Assembly: GCA_000433095.1 (NCBI GenBank)
Contig: HF991483.1
Location: 110,825 to 174,824 of the forward strand
Direction: 5' to 3'
DNA: 64,000 nt
DNA from: Clostridium sp. CAG:967
Lineage (GTDB): Bacteria; Cyanobacteriota; Vampirovibrionia; Gastranaerophilales; Gastranaerophilaceae
The position numbers and the translations under genes were made by a program. The notes beneath the pieces are model-generated. The model did no database searches, was not told the DNA's origin, and saw only the letters and a list, made by a program, of their open reading frames with translations. Below are positions 25,825 through 34,210 of this stretch, piece after piece; positions within the stretch are counted from its first letter, which is position 1; every line of letters begins with the position of its first letter.

Positions 25825-26498
25825 TAATTACCTCCGCATATTTTTTGATTAATTTGATTGGCGCTGTAACCTGCATTGAAGCCGTTATCAATATTTACAA
25901 CCGTCATTCCTTCTGCACAAGAGTTTAACATTGTTAAAAGGGCGGAAAGTCCGTTTAAAGAAGCTCCGTATCCCACTGATGTTGGAACAGCAATAACCGG
26001 TATATCTGCAAGTCCGGTTAAAATTCCGCCAAGAGCTCCCTCCATACCTGCAACAGCTATTATAACGTTTGCTTTCTTTATGTTATCCAGATTGTCAAAA
26101 AGTCTGTGAATTCCTGCAACTCCAATATCGTAATACTTTTTGACACTGCTCCCGTAAAATTCCGCAACAGCAGCAGCTTCTTCCGCAACGGGAATGTCTC
26201 CTGTTCCGCCTGTACAGATTGCAATTTCGCCGACTTTATCAATTTTATTTTGAATTAAAGTAACAACCCTTGCCTGTTCATTATAACTAATTTCAGGCAA
26301 CGCTGCTTTTAAAGCATTTGCCTGCTCTAATGAAGCTCTTGTTCCTATTACATTTTGTCCTTGATTTTTGAATTCGGTAAAGATTTTCGTTAATTGCTCA
26401 TTTGTCTTGCATTCGCAAAAAACAGCTTCTGAAAATCCCCGTCGTTTTTGACGTTCAATATCAAGTTTTGCAAAATCTAAGTCAATGTATTTTTTCAT
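25824..26498 (-). CDS. larB: Pyridinium-3,5-biscarboxylate synthase LarB
   Basis: First enzyme of nickel-pincer cofactor synthesis; carboxylates and hydrolyses nicotinate adenine dinucleotide. The C-terminal two thirds have the PurE-like fold. GGTGDIPVAEEAAAVAEFYG (near residues 120-140) is followed by YDIGVAGIHR, VAGMEGALGGILTGL and VPTSVGYGASLNGLSALLTMLNSCAEGMTVVNIDNGFNAG, the LarB hallmark. I chose ATG 26498 because GGGAGAG lies 8 bases upstream; an in-frame start at 26525 would add 9 residues. It overlaps the preceding gene by 17 bases and is coupled to larC. Confidence 0.9.
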   Translation of the reverse strand: MKKYIDLDFAKLDIERQKRRGFSEAVFCECKTNEQLTKIFTEFKNQGQNVIGTRASLEQANALKAALPEISYNEQARVVTLIQNKIDKVGEIAICTGGTGDIPVAEEAAAVAEFYGSSVKKYYDIGVAGIHRLFDNLDNIKKANVIIAVAGMEGALGGILTGLADIPVIAVPTSVGYGASLNGLSALLTMLNSCAEGMTVVNIDNGFNAGYSANQINQKICGGN

Positions 26499-27540
26499 TT
26501 TGACTCTCCCTGTTATCTCGTTCAAATTTTTGTTTTGTGGCTATCCTGTTTAATAGAGCTACAGCAGCGGCTATTGCCATTGTGTTTGTGAAAAATGTCA
26601 GACCGTAAGCCCAATTTTTGGATTTTAACATTAATTTTTGCTGCTCTTTTGGCAATGAAAGAATTTCTTTATATGATTTTATTTTTCCGTTTTCAATAAC
26701 ATTTGTTTTAAATAATCTGTCAAATTTTTTGTAAATCGGAGTTTGGATTAACTTTTCTCCATAGAACATCAATGGAACTGTTATGGCAAAACGCCTTGCA
26801 TTTTCAAGTTTTTCGTACTTATCTCTGCTTGCATAAAAGTAGCTTGCAATACTGACAGGATATATTAAGGCTCCGTAATGAGCAAGTTCCAAGTCACAGT
26901 TTTTTGTAAAATCAAGATGTTTTAAGGTTTTATTTAAGGCAGGTTCAATTTTTTTATAAATATTTTTATTTTTAGATAATGCTAGCACTCCGCCTGTTGC
27001 TCCCAGTCCTGCAAGTGCTGTTAAACCAAGTGTCTTTAAAAGTTTTACTGCTTTTTGTTTCGCTTGTTCTTTTTCATTTTGTTGTTTTTTTTGTTCCAAA
27101 CCAACGACGGATGTAAACTCTTTTTTTCCGCTGTTTGACAGTGTCATAAGGTTTCTTAAAGGTGCAATTCCGAAAACAAGCGGCAGAATAAGACTGAATG
27201 TTGATGCAATTTGTCCGAATTTACCAAGTTTTATCGATTTTGCTAATTTTTTGTCATTTAAATGTTTAAGCTCATTAAAAGGCATTGAAAGCTGCTCTTT
27301 ATTTAAGCCGTTGACTTTTGTAAAAGCTAATGATGCAGTTTTGGCAGCGGCAGGTGCGGAAAAATAAAATACAACAGATTCTGATATTTCTGCAAAACTG
27401 ATTTCTTTAGATTCATCTTTTGTCCGTGACAACCCGAGCCTTGAAATGAGGCAGCCTCCGGTATCCCTTGCAAACATCCCGATTGAAGAGCTTGTTTCTA
27501 AACTTTTTAAAACATTTGTTGCAACTGATAAACTACACAT
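26482..27540 (-). CDS. Hypothetical lineage-type protein upstream of larB
   Basis: No recognised family. The 352 residues contain three or four hydrophobic stretches, near 110-128 (FSLILPLVFGIAPL), 172-188 (LGLTALAGLGATGGVLAL), 225-240 and 318-335 (FFTNTMAIAAAVALL). A strongly charged lysine/glutamine-rich segment is near 147-165. No signal peptide; the N-terminus MCSLSVATN is polar. It follows the CheR-like gene by 5 bases and overlaps larB by 17 bases, so it is in the same transcript. This could be a shared operon rather than a shared function. Confidence 0.55.
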   Translation of the reverse strand: MCSLSVATNVLKSLETSSSIGMFARDTGGCLISRLGLSRTKDESKEISFAEISESVVFYFSAPAAAKTASLAFTKVNGLNKEQLSMPFNELKHLNDKKLAKSIKLGKFGQIASTFSLILPLVFGIAPLRNLMTLSNSGKKEFTSVVGLEQKKQQNEKEQAKQKAVKLLKTLGLTALAGLGATGGVLALSKNKNIYKKIEPALNKTLKHLDFTKNCDLELAHYGALIYPVSIASYFYASRDKYEKLENARRFAITVPLMFYGEKLIQTPIYKKFDRLFKTNVIENGKIKSYKEILSLPKEQQKLMLKSKNWAYGLTFFTNTMAIAAAVALLNRIATKQKFERDNRESQNEKIH

Positions 27541-27545
27541 AACTC

Positions 27546-28370
27546 CTACTTTTCAAAAAATACAAATTGTTCATACACGGGTTTGGTTTTTGGTGTTCCT
27601 GCGTATACAGCCGGATAATCGGTTTCTGCGTTTGTGAATACTTCTGTTTTTATACCTTTAAAACCATTGCGCTGAAGAGAATCTGAAGCATCGCTTTTGT
27701 ACAAATCAGACTGCCCTATTCCTATAATGGTCTTAGCATTGCTGTGCTCATACAAATCTTTTGCAATATTGTTCTGCTCATCTAATTTATTAAATCCCCA
27801 GCCGTTTCTGAAAAAAAGTGCACTGTCTGCAAAATCTTTTTGCATAACGGCTTTGCGGATATCCTGAACAGAAAATTCAACTTTATCACGTAATTCAGGT
27901 TTGACTTTGTATGGGAAAAATTCAATACCGCTCATTATCTGAACATCTTCCTGGTTATTTTTTTCAAAATATTTTAAGGCATCAAGATTTTTTAGATATT
28001 CTATATCTCTGTTATGAAGAAAAATTTTACTTTCATCAGCTTCTTTTATAATTGACGGTGACAAATCGGAGGATAATACAGGGAAAAATTTCTTAGCTTT
28101 TGCACCGAGTGTTCTGATTGCATTTATTACAAATGTGTAAGCATCGGAGCCGTCTGAACCACCGTAAAAATTTATATTTGTCATCCCCTGCTTTTCAAAT
28201 CTGTCATATAAAAGAGCAGGCAGCTTTTCCCAATTGTAATCTTTGCGGGCAAGGTTGGTATAATGACAGGCATGAATTGTACTGCAATCATTTGCGGTAT
28301 TTATAATGCCGCTTAGTCTTGTTGAAGTAAAAGACGGTGATTGTTTGTGGGAACTATTCATTATTTTCAT
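27546..28370 (-). CDS. CheR-like methyltransferase-fold protein
   Basis: The centre resembles the SAM-binding domain of CheR methyltransferases. INFYGGSDGSDAYTFV is near residues 66-81 (CheR has a SGEEPYS-type loop). PVLSSDLSPSIIKEADE near 97-113 matches the acidic ligand region of such folds. ALFFRNGWGF near 183 corresponds to the CRN segment. The N-terminal 40 residues are serine/threonine-rich (SPSFTSTRLSG), a start seen in lineage-specific proteins. No receptor-binding CheR N-domain is evident, so chemotaxis is not implied. AAGGAG with 6-base spacing supports ATG 28370. It overlaps the tatC stop by 17 bases. Substrate unknown. Confidence 0.55.
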   Translation of the reverse strand: MKIMNSSHKQSPSFTSTRLSGIINTANDCSTIHACHYTNLARKDYNWEKLPALLYDRFEKQGMTNINFYGGSDGSDAYTFVINAIRTLGAKAKKFFPVLSSDLSPSIIKEADESKIFLHNRDIEYLKNLDALKYFEKNNQEDVQIMSGIEFFPYKVKPELRDKVEFSVQDIRKAVMQKDFADSALFFRNGWGFNKLDEQNNIAKDLYEHSNAKTIIGIGQSDLYKSDASDSLQRNGFKGIKTEVFTNAETDYPAVYAGTPKTKPVYEQFVFFEK

Positions 28371-29076
28371 TTTTTACTCCTTTTGAAAACAACAGTCCCA
28401 GTTCAAAAAGTAAATATGTCGGAATACCCAGCATCAACTGGCTTACAACATCAGGAGGCGTTAGAATTGCCGCAATAATCAGAATAACCACAAAAACATA
28501 AGGACGAAGATTACTTACGGATTCATACGAAATTACCCCTGATTTAATGAGTGCATTTGTTATAAGAGGCATCTGGAACATTAAGCCGAAAGCTACTGAC
28601 ATCATAAGCATCAGGTTTATTATATTTGAAATCCCGAACATGGGATTTATGTTCTGTGATGAAAAGCTTAAGCCGAATTTTATAACCAGAGGCAGAATAA
28701 CAAAAATGCAAAATGCTGCCCCGCATACGAAAAGAAAAGTCGATATAAATACAGTATTTTTTATAAATTTTCTTTCATTTTCATAAAGTGCAGGAAGTAT
28801 AAAATCCCATATTTTTTTCGCAATATACGGAAAGCAAATAATTAAATCAAGAACAAGTGCAGTTTTAATTTGTATTATAAAAACTTCTGCGGGTGAGAAA
28901 AAGTTTAGAGTAACCTTGCTGTCTGAAATAATTATATCAATCAGCAAATTCAAACATTTTGGCGCTGCAATTAATGCGACAGGCAGCATTACACCAAGAG
29001 AAATAATACATTTTAGCAGGGTTTCTCTTAGTGCTTCCAAATGTGTTATTAAACTTTCATCTTTATTTTCATTCAT
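28354..29076 (-). CDS. tatC: Sec-independent protein translocase TatC
   Basis: Core of the twin-arginine translocon in the inner membrane, which recognises RR signal peptides. The 240 residues show six transmembrane helices and the family signature start (DESLITHLEALRETLLKCI, the LRxR-like segment). The F(E/D)xPL-type region is FGLMFQMPLITNALI (near residue 165), followed by ALxLPPDxxSQ-like ILTPPDVVSQLMLGIP. It lies 3 bases after tatA and in the same operon as a Tat-signalled aldo/keto reductase, an obvious client. Confidence 0.93.
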   Translation of the reverse strand: MNENKDESLITHLEALRETLLKCIISLGVMLPVALIAAPKCLNLLIDIIISDSKVTLNFFSPAEVFIIQIKTALVLDLIICFPYIAKKIWDFILPALYENERKFIKNTVFISTFLFVCGAAFCIFVILPLVIKFGLSFSSQNINPMFGISNIINLMLMMSVAFGLMFQMPLITNALIKSGVISYESVSNLRPYVFVVILIIAAILTPPDVVSQLMLGIPTYLLFELGLLFSKGVKNENNE

Positions 29077-29079
29077 AAA

Positions 29080-29295
29080 TTATACGTCTTTGGGCTGGTA
29101 TTCTTCCGGTTTATCACTATCATTTTCAATAGCATCTTTAAGCCCCTGTGCTTCTTCTTTCAAAATATTTTTTGCTTTTTTGTATTCGTAAGATGCTCTG
29201 CCTAAAGCTCTTGCGATTTCGGGAATTCTTTTTCCGCCGAACAGTAATAAAATTACAACTAATATTAGTAAAATTTCGGTAATTCCTAATGACAT
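29080..29295 (-). CDS. tatA: Sec-independent protein translocase TatA
   Basis: Pore-forming Tat component. The 71 residues have a short N-terminal membrane helix (residues 5-21, [17 protein letters not shown]), the [16 protein letters not shown] hinge and amphipathic helix, and an acidic tail. AGGAG lies upstream of the ATG. Located between the polyferredoxin gene and tatC, so the operon has a minimal TatAC system without TatB. Confidence 0.93.
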   Translation of the reverse strand: MSLGITEILLILVVILLLFGGKRIPEIARALGRASYEYKKAKNILKEEAQGLKDAIENDSDKPEEYQPKDV

Positions 29296-29308
29296 TTTTA
29301 TTCTCCTT

Positions 29309-30586
29309 TTATATTGTTTTTTGTTCCTTTATAGGGAAAATTTCTATAGCACTAAAATGACAGGCGTTTTTACAGGCTCCGCATCCTATGCATTTAGCAG
29401 CATTCAGAACAGTTTTTCCTTCAACTGTAATTATAGCACGGGTAGGACAAGCCTCTGCACAGAGCCCGCAAGCACTGCATTTATCATCTTTTATCATTGC
29501 CATTGCAATTCTTGTTCTTTGTTTTTCTTCTAAATTTATACGCTTAATCGCACCGGAAGGACAAACTTGCGAACATTTGTTACAGTCGAACTTGCAAGGA
29601 GCTTCTGAATAATCTAAATGAACTGCACCGTATTCAGAGTTTGCTTTCTTAATAATTTTGTTCGGACAGTTTTCAACGCACAGATTACAATTCAGACATT
29701 TATTGAAAAATTTTTCTTTATTATCTGCTCCTGGAGGTAAAATTACATCTTTTATTTTCTCTGTAATTTTCTCCTTTAATTCTATACCTGCTTTAATCAT
29801 ACCGCCGAAAAGTGCAAAAGCTGCGGCGGCTATTATAATTTCACGACGTTTAAGGTTAAACTTGACGGCTTTTTTCGGCTCAATTCCGTATTTGACAGCA
29901 TCTTTACGGCAAGAATCAATACATTTAAGACATTTAATACAAGTTTCGTTGTCAACAATTTTTTCTTTTGAATTTATACAGCCGGATGGACAATTTCTTT
30001 CACACATTCCGTATTTTAAGCAATCATCTGTCATATAAATTTTGTTTAGCGAAAATTTGGACACTAAACCTAAAACTGTTCCGACAGGACAAAAGTTTGT
30101 ACAAAAAATTCTGTCTTTAAGTAAAACTACAGCCAAAATTATTATTACGGCGGTAATCCCCATAGCTGCATGCGATAAGGCAGAACCAAACAACGTATAT
30201 GGTTCAATATATCTTATTGCAATAGCGCTTCCTCCTATAAGAATTCCCCACGTAATTGCGGCAACAAAGTATTTTAAAGGAAAGTTTGCCTGCGGGGTAC
30301 ACTTATTTTTTCTAAAGCGGTTTTTAACAAAGCCGATAATTTCCTGAACAATTCCAAAAGGACAGATTGTAGAGCAGTAAATTCTTCCGCAAAAAAAGGT
30401 TAAACCTGCAAGAAATAATAAAACAAGAAGTGCAATAACGGAAAAATCGGTTATTACTCTCTGAAATAGAGGCAAAAACTGTAAATCAAAAACTTTTACA
30501 GGATAGAACAGACCGGCAATTCCTAAAATTGCAAGGGTGAAAATTATTCCTGCTGTCACAAGTCTTATTTTATATGCATTTTTCAT
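29309..30586 (-). CDS. NapH-like membrane polyferredoxin
   Basis: Membrane electron carrier. About four transmembrane helices lie in residues 5-160 and a fifth at about 248-266 ([15 protein letters not shown]). Two NapH/CcoG-type motifs, [11 protein letters not shown] (near 66) and CTNFCPVG (near 160), follow helices 2 and 4. Six CxxCxxC-type 4Fe-4S motifs follow: near 190 ([12 protein letters not shown]), 215, 291, 327, 357 and 388 ([11 protein letters not shown]). This suggests a chain of clusters running from membrane to soluble face. Its ATG overlaps the AKR stop as TAATG, and tatA follows 13 bases after its stop. It likely feeds electrons from quinol or a soluble donor to the exported AKR; that is inference. 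Confidence 0.8.
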   Translation of the reverse strand: MKNAYKIRLVTAGIIFTLAILGIAGLFYPVKVFDLQFLPLFQRVITDFSVIALLVLLFLAGLTFFCGRIYCSTICPFGIVQEIIGFVKNRFRKNKCTPQANFPLKYFVAAITWGILIGGSAIAIRYIEPYTLFGSALSHAAMGITAVIIILAVVLLKDRIFCTNFCPVGTVLGLVSKFSLNKIYMTDDCLKYGMCERNCPSGCINSKEKIVDNETCIKCLKCIDSCRKDAVKYGIEPKKAVKFNLKRREIIIAAAAFALFGGMIKAGIELKEKITEKIKDVILPPGADNKEKFFNKCLNCNLCVENCPNKIIKKANSEYGAVHLDYSEAPCKFDCNKCSQVCPSGAIKRINLEEKQRTRIAMAMIKDDKCSACGLCAEACPTRAIITVEGKTVLNAAKCIGCGACKNACHFSAIEIFPIKEQKTI

Positions 30587-31830
30587 TATTTGTTCATCCT
30601 CTGTTCAGCTTCTTTGTGTGTTTTTTCAACATCTGCCAGAAGTTTTGGAATATCAAGCGATTGAGGACAGTTTTTGTTACACAATCCGCATTTGATACAT
30701 TTGTCTGCACGGGTTGATTCTTCAAGTGCGTTATAGTTATAAACGAACATGAAACCTGCATTTGGTGCACTGTTTCCTTTATACATGTTGTAAAGTCCGA
30801 AAATTGCAGGAATATTTATTCCTCTCGGACAGACTTCCATACAGTATTTGCAGGCTGTACAGTTTATTGCGCCTTGAGATTGGATAATTTGCGCTATTTC
30901 ATGTGCGGTTTCTTCTTCTTTTTGGGTAAATTCTTTGTAATTTACAAATGTATCTACATTTTCTTTCAGCTGCTGCAAATTACTCATCCCGCTTAGAATT
31001 GTAAATACACGAGGTTTATTGGCAACCCATCTCAGACCGAATGATGCCTGAGTCTGGTCAGGACATTTTTCTTTAAGTTTTTGTGCAGCTTTGTCGGGAA
31101 GATTGCACAACACGCCGCCACGTAAAGGCTCCATTACAATAACCGGAACATTTGCCTCATCTGCAATTTTATAAAGTTCATCAGCATTTACAACCTCCCA
31201 ATCAAGGTAGTTTATCTGAAGCTGGCAAAAATCCCATTTATGTTCATTGATAACTTCTTTTAACATAGCAGGATCTCCGTGAAATGAAAATCCCAAATGT
31301 TTGATTTTACCTTCTTTTTTAAGCTTTAAAAGCTCGTCATACATATTGTTGTCACGGTAATTTTTCAAGGTGTTTTTGTTAATATTGTGCACCATGTAGT
31401 TGTCGAAATATTCAACCTGACATTTTTTTAACTGCTCGTTGAAAAGTTTGTGAACATCAGCAGGAGAATTTACAAGATAAGCCGGATTTTTATCGGTAAG
31501 TATAAAACTTTCTCTCGGGTATTGTTTGAGTATTTCTCCGATAGCATTTTCTGATTTGCCTTCAACATACATGTAAGCTGTATCAAAGTAATTAGCTCCA
31601 TGTTCCATTGCATAAGCAACCATTTTATCAAGTTCGACCATATCTATTTTTCCGTTGCGCATTGGCAGACGCATGCAGCCAAGTGCAATTAGAGGCATAT
31701 CGGTATTATCAAACTTTCTTCTTACAACCTGATTTTCTGATTTTTTTATTTGTTTTTTGCCGCAGCCTGAAAGCAGCGCTGTTCCTCCTACGGCAAGAGC
31801 TGAATTAATAATAAATTCTCTGCGTTTCAC
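30586..31830 (-). CDS. Tat-exported aldo/keto reductase with C-terminal 4Fe-4S domain
   Basis: Residues 1-25 are a twin-arginine signal (MKRREFIINSALAVGG) ending in a lipobox-like LLSGCG, so the protein is probably exported folded and possibly lipidated. The AKR barrel (about 38-310) keeps the catalytic Asp and Tyr (ANYFDTAYMYVEG), Lys (ILTDKNP) and His (NYMVHNIN). The C-terminus (about 325-405) has two ferredoxin motifs, CTACKYCMEVCP and CIKCGLCNKNCP. At 414 residues, AKR plus ferredoxin is a known family; the Tat signal is the odd part, since NAD(P)H is not available outside. It overlaps the polyferredoxin gene and follows the flavodoxin by 12 bases. Confidence 0.85.
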   Translation of the reverse strand: MKRREFIINSALAVGGTALLSGCGKKQIKKSENQVVRRKFDNTDMPLIALGCMRLPMRNGKIDMVELDKMVAYAMEHGANYFDTAYMYVEGKSENAIGEILKQYPRESFILTDKNPAYLVNSPADVHKLFNEQLKKCQVEYFDNYMVHNINKNTLKNYRDNNMYDELLKLKKEGKIKHLGFSFHGDPAMLKEVINEHKWDFCQLQINYLDWEVVNADELYKIADEANVPVIVMEPLRGGVLCNLPDKAAQKLKEKCPDQTQASFGLRWVANKPRVFTILSGMSNLQQLKENVDTFVNYKEFTQKEEETAHEIAQIIQSQGAINCTACKYCMEVCPRGINIPAIFGLYNMYKGNSAPNAGFMFVYNYNALEESTRADKCIKCGLCNKNCPQSLDIPKLLADVEKTHKEAEQRMNK

Positions 31831-31842
31831 CTGTGTATCTCC

Positions 31843-32415
31843 CTAAAATTTCAGATTATTTAACCATTTTTTTATTTCACCGTCTGCTGCGGAATTTTCA
31901 TAAGACGTATACCCTGCCAATACTTTTGCATCGGGTGCAAGTTTTTGCATATCAGTGTATGTTGAAGATGCTCCGCCGCCACCATGTGTACAGAATGGAA
32001 CTATTGTTTTTCCGTTAAAGTTATTTTTAGCAATAAAAGTTTTTACCGGAGGCGCCATTGTGTACCACCAAACAGGAGTTCCTACAAAGATTATATCATA
32101 ATCAGACGTATTGCCGTTATTTTTAAGTTCAGGAAAAACGTTATTTTCTTTTTCAAGTTTTCCTTGATTAACAACAGCATTGTATTCTTTCGGATATGGA
32201 TTTTTCGGGGTAATCTCAAATAGATCGCCGCCTGTAATTTTTTGAATTTTTTCAGCTGCTGCTTTAGTGTTTCCTGAATGTGAAAAATATGCAATAAGAA
32301 TTTTTTTATCACTCATATTGACCTCCTTATATTGATTAGCAAAAACCTTATATGCTGCACCTGCGCATATTACAATAAACAAACCGATAATAATCCATAT
32401 TTTAGTATTCATTGT
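31843..32415 (-). CDS. Membrane-anchored flavodoxin (with an internal second start)
   Basis: FMN electron-transfer protein. ATG 32415 with AGGAGA gives a 190-residue form whose residues 4-21 are a membrane anchor (IWIIIGLFIVICAGAAYKV). A second ATG at 32316 is preceded by a perfect AAGGAGGT and would give a 157-residue soluble flavodoxin. Flavodoxin features are the FMN phosphate loop FSHSGNTKAAAE, VGTPVWWYTMAPPVKTFI near the middle and FCTHGGGGASSTY. The N-terminus outside versus inside cannot be read. It heads the operon with the exported AKR, and its promoter faces the TetR gene. Confidence 0.82.
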   Translation of the reverse strand, partial: TMNTKIWIIIGLFIVICAGAAYKVFANQYKEVNMSDKKILIAYFSHSGNTKAAAEKIQKITGGDLFEITPKNPYPKEYNAVVNQGKLEKENNVFPELKNNGNTSDYDIIFVGTPVWWYTMAPPVKTFIAKNNFNGKTIVPFCTHGGGGASSTYTDMQKLAPDAKVLAGYTSYENSAADGEIKKWLNNLKF

Positions 32416-32453
32416 TTCTCCTATATTTAGTAACAATTTACATTTTACAACTT

Positions 32454-32468
32454 GATAGCTGCTATCAG
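32454..32468. promoter_or_regulatory. Perfect 15-bp palindrome upstream of the flavodoxin gene
   Basis: TGATAGC-T-GCTATCA, a perfect dyad, 39 bases upstream of the flavodoxin ATG. It may be an operator or a small hairpin in the 5' region. Confidence 0.45.
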
Positions 32469-32512
32469 TCAAGAGTTTTTTTTTAAATTATGTAAAATTT
32501 CTAAGTAAACAT

Positions 32513-32543
32513 ATTGACTAAAAGTCATTGACTTTTGGTCAAT
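32513..32543. promoter_or_regulatory. 31-bp near-perfect palindrome, probable TetR operator
   Basis: Two 15-base arms around T32528: ATTGACTAAAAGTCA (32513-32527) and TGACTTTTGGTCAAT (32529-32543), with a single mismatch. It overlaps the -35 region of the TetR gene's own promoter and faces the flavodoxin operon, as expected for a divergently autoregulating TetR. Confidence 0.75.
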
Positions 32544-32547
32544 AATA

Positions 32548-32556
32548 TGATATAAT
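32548..32556 (+). promoter_or_regulatory. Extended -10 of the TetR gene
   Basis: TGATATAAT, a TGnTATAAT box, 21 bases before the ATG and 4 bases after the palindrome. Confidence 0.65.
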
Positions 32557-32577
32557 AATTTTTAAAAGGAGTACTTC

Positions 32578-33186
32578 ATGAATAAAAGACAGATAGCTGC
32601 ACAAGAAACAAAGAATAAACTGATAAGAACAGCACTTGAGTTATTTAAACAAAACGGGTTTTATGACATAAATGTTGAAGATATTACCCGCACAGCCGGA
32701 GTTGCTAAAGGAACATTTTATACATATTTTAAAAGGAAAGAAGATATCGTTCTTGAAATATCAAGAACTCCGTTTTCAGAAATAGCAGATGAAATTGCAC
32801 AAATGCAAGATGCCGATATATCAGAAAAATTAATGCACTACTTTCACAGGTTTATGGAATGTGTGGAATTCAGCGGAATTCATATTTGCCGCCAATGGAC
32901 AAGAGATGTACTTGATCCCAACAATGTTCCCGATAATAAAGACGGTAAAAAATGGTTTTATGATTTTGAAATGTTGAAAGGTATTTTAGAAAATGCAGTT
33001 AAAAATGGTGAACTAAAAAAAGATACACCTGTTGAACTTTTAACACATATCATAATTTGTGAATTATATGGTATGATGACCTGCTGGTGTATGTCAGATG
33101 GTAAATTTGAACCGTTGGACTGGACGGAGAAGTTCTGCCAAAGCCAACTTTATGCGATGTTTGAACCATATATTGTAAAAAGTTAA
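32578..33186 (+). CDS. TetR family transcriptional regulator
   Basis: DNA-binding dimeric repressor. Residues 1-55 are the TetR HTH domain: TKNKLIRTALELFKQNGF, then INVEDITRTAGVAKGTFYTYFKRKEDIVLEI with the GTFYTYFK signature. The rest (60-202) is an all-helical ligand domain of unknown ligand. AAAGGAG lies 7 bases before the ATG. Divergent from the flavodoxin-AKR-Tat operon and followed 17 bases later by two aldo/keto reductases, so it probably controls both sides. A redox or carbonyl ligand would fit the neighbours but is inference. Confidence 0.9.
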   Translation: MNKRQIAAQETKNKLIRTALELFKQNGFYDINVEDITRTAGVAKGTFYTYFKRKEDIVLEISRTPFSEIADEIAQMQDADISEKLMHYFHRFMECVEFSGIHICRQWTRDVLDPNNVPDNKDGKKWFYDFEMLKGILENAVKNGELKKDTPVELLTHIIICELYGMMTCWCMSDGKFEPLDWTEKFCQSQLYAMFEPYIVKS

Positions 33187-33203
33187 AAGAAAGGGTTTTG
33201 ATT

Positions 33204-34199
33204 ATGAAAAACAGAAAACTGAGAGATCTAGAAGTTTCAGCCATAGGTATGGGATGTATGGGTTTTTCTCACGGATACGGAGAATTACCGCCTGAGGAAG
33301 AAGCAATTAAAATGATTAAATATGCTTATGAAAAAGGGTGTACCTTTTTTGATACGGCGGAAGCATACGGACCTTTTAAAAATGAGGAACTGCTTGGCAA
33401 AGCTGTTAAAGGTTTTAGGGATAAAGTCGTTATCGCAACAAAATTTTCTCCTTACCTTTTTCCGGGACAGGAAAAATATGCAGATAACAAATTAACAAAA
33501 GCCGCTATAAAGGGTGCCCTTGAAGATTCCCTCAAACGACTTGATACAGATTATATTGATTTGTACTATGAACATAGGGTTCCTTTAGATAGCAATTGTG
33601 AAGAAGTTGCACTCTGGATGGGTGAATTTATTAAGGAAGGTAAAATCAAGGCTTGGGGTCAGTCCCAGTCAACTGAAGAACAAATAAGAAAAGCTCATGC
33701 AATTACTCCTTTGACCGCAATCCAAAGTGAATATTCAATGATGGAGAGAATGTTTGAAAAAGATGTTATCCCTGCTTGTAAAGAGTTAAATATAGGTTTT
33801 GTACCGTTTTCTCCTCTTGCAAGCGGTTTTTTGAGCGGTAAATACAGCAAGGAAACAAAATACTATGGTGATGATGTCCGCCGTGCAATTACAAGATTTA
33901 TTCCGGAAAACGTGGAAAAAAATCAGCCGCTTTTAGACTTGCTATATGAAGTTTCAAAAATTAAAAATTCAACTCCTGCACAAATTTCACTATCCTGGAT
34001 GCTGAAAAAATACGATTTTCTTGTTCCTATTCCCGGCATGAGAAAATACGAAAGGATTGATGAAAATCTCGGTGCTGCAAGTGTAGAACTCACAGATGAC
34101 GAATTTAATAAGATTGAGCAGGAACTTGATAAAATAAAAATTCACGGAAACAGAACAGATGAAGATATCCAAAAAATGGGACACGTTAAAGCTCAATAA
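33204..34199 (+). CDS. Cytoplasmic aldo/keto reductase
   Basis: NAD(P)H-dependent carbonyl reductase. The AKR tetrad is present: Asp and Tyr in TFFDTAEAYGP (near residue 50), Lys in VVIATKFSP (near 80), His in LYYEHRVP (near 122). GAASVELTDDEFNKIE is the usual C-terminal helix. About 331 residues, like YhdN/AKR13-type proteins. I chose ATG 33204, with AAAGGG 8 bases upstream, over TTG 33198. No signal peptide. Second gene of the TetR operon; a GGAGG site and 11 bases separate it from the next AKR. Confidence 0.92.
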   Translation: MKNRKLRDLEVSAIGMGCMGFSHGYGELPPEEEAIKMIKYAYEKGCTFFDTAEAYGPFKNEELLGKAVKGFRDKVVIATKFSPYLFPGQEKYADNKLTKAAIKGALEDSLKRLDTDYIDLYYEHRVPLDSNCEEVALWMGEFIKEGKIKAWGQSQSTEEQIRKAHAITPLTAIQSEYSMMERMFEKDVIPACKELNIGFVPFSPLASGFLSGKYSKETKYYGDDVRRAITRFIPENVEKNQPLLDLLYEVSKIKNSTPAQISLSWMLKKYDFLVPIPGMRKYERIDENLGAASVELTDDEFNKIEQELDKIKIHGNRTDEDIQKMGHVKAQ

Positions 34200-34210
34200 G
34201 GAGGTAAACT

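Noticed and set aside
29321..30347. Plus-strand frames opposite the polyferredoxin gene
   Set aside because: Antisense of cysteine-rich ferredoxin motifs; no independent support.
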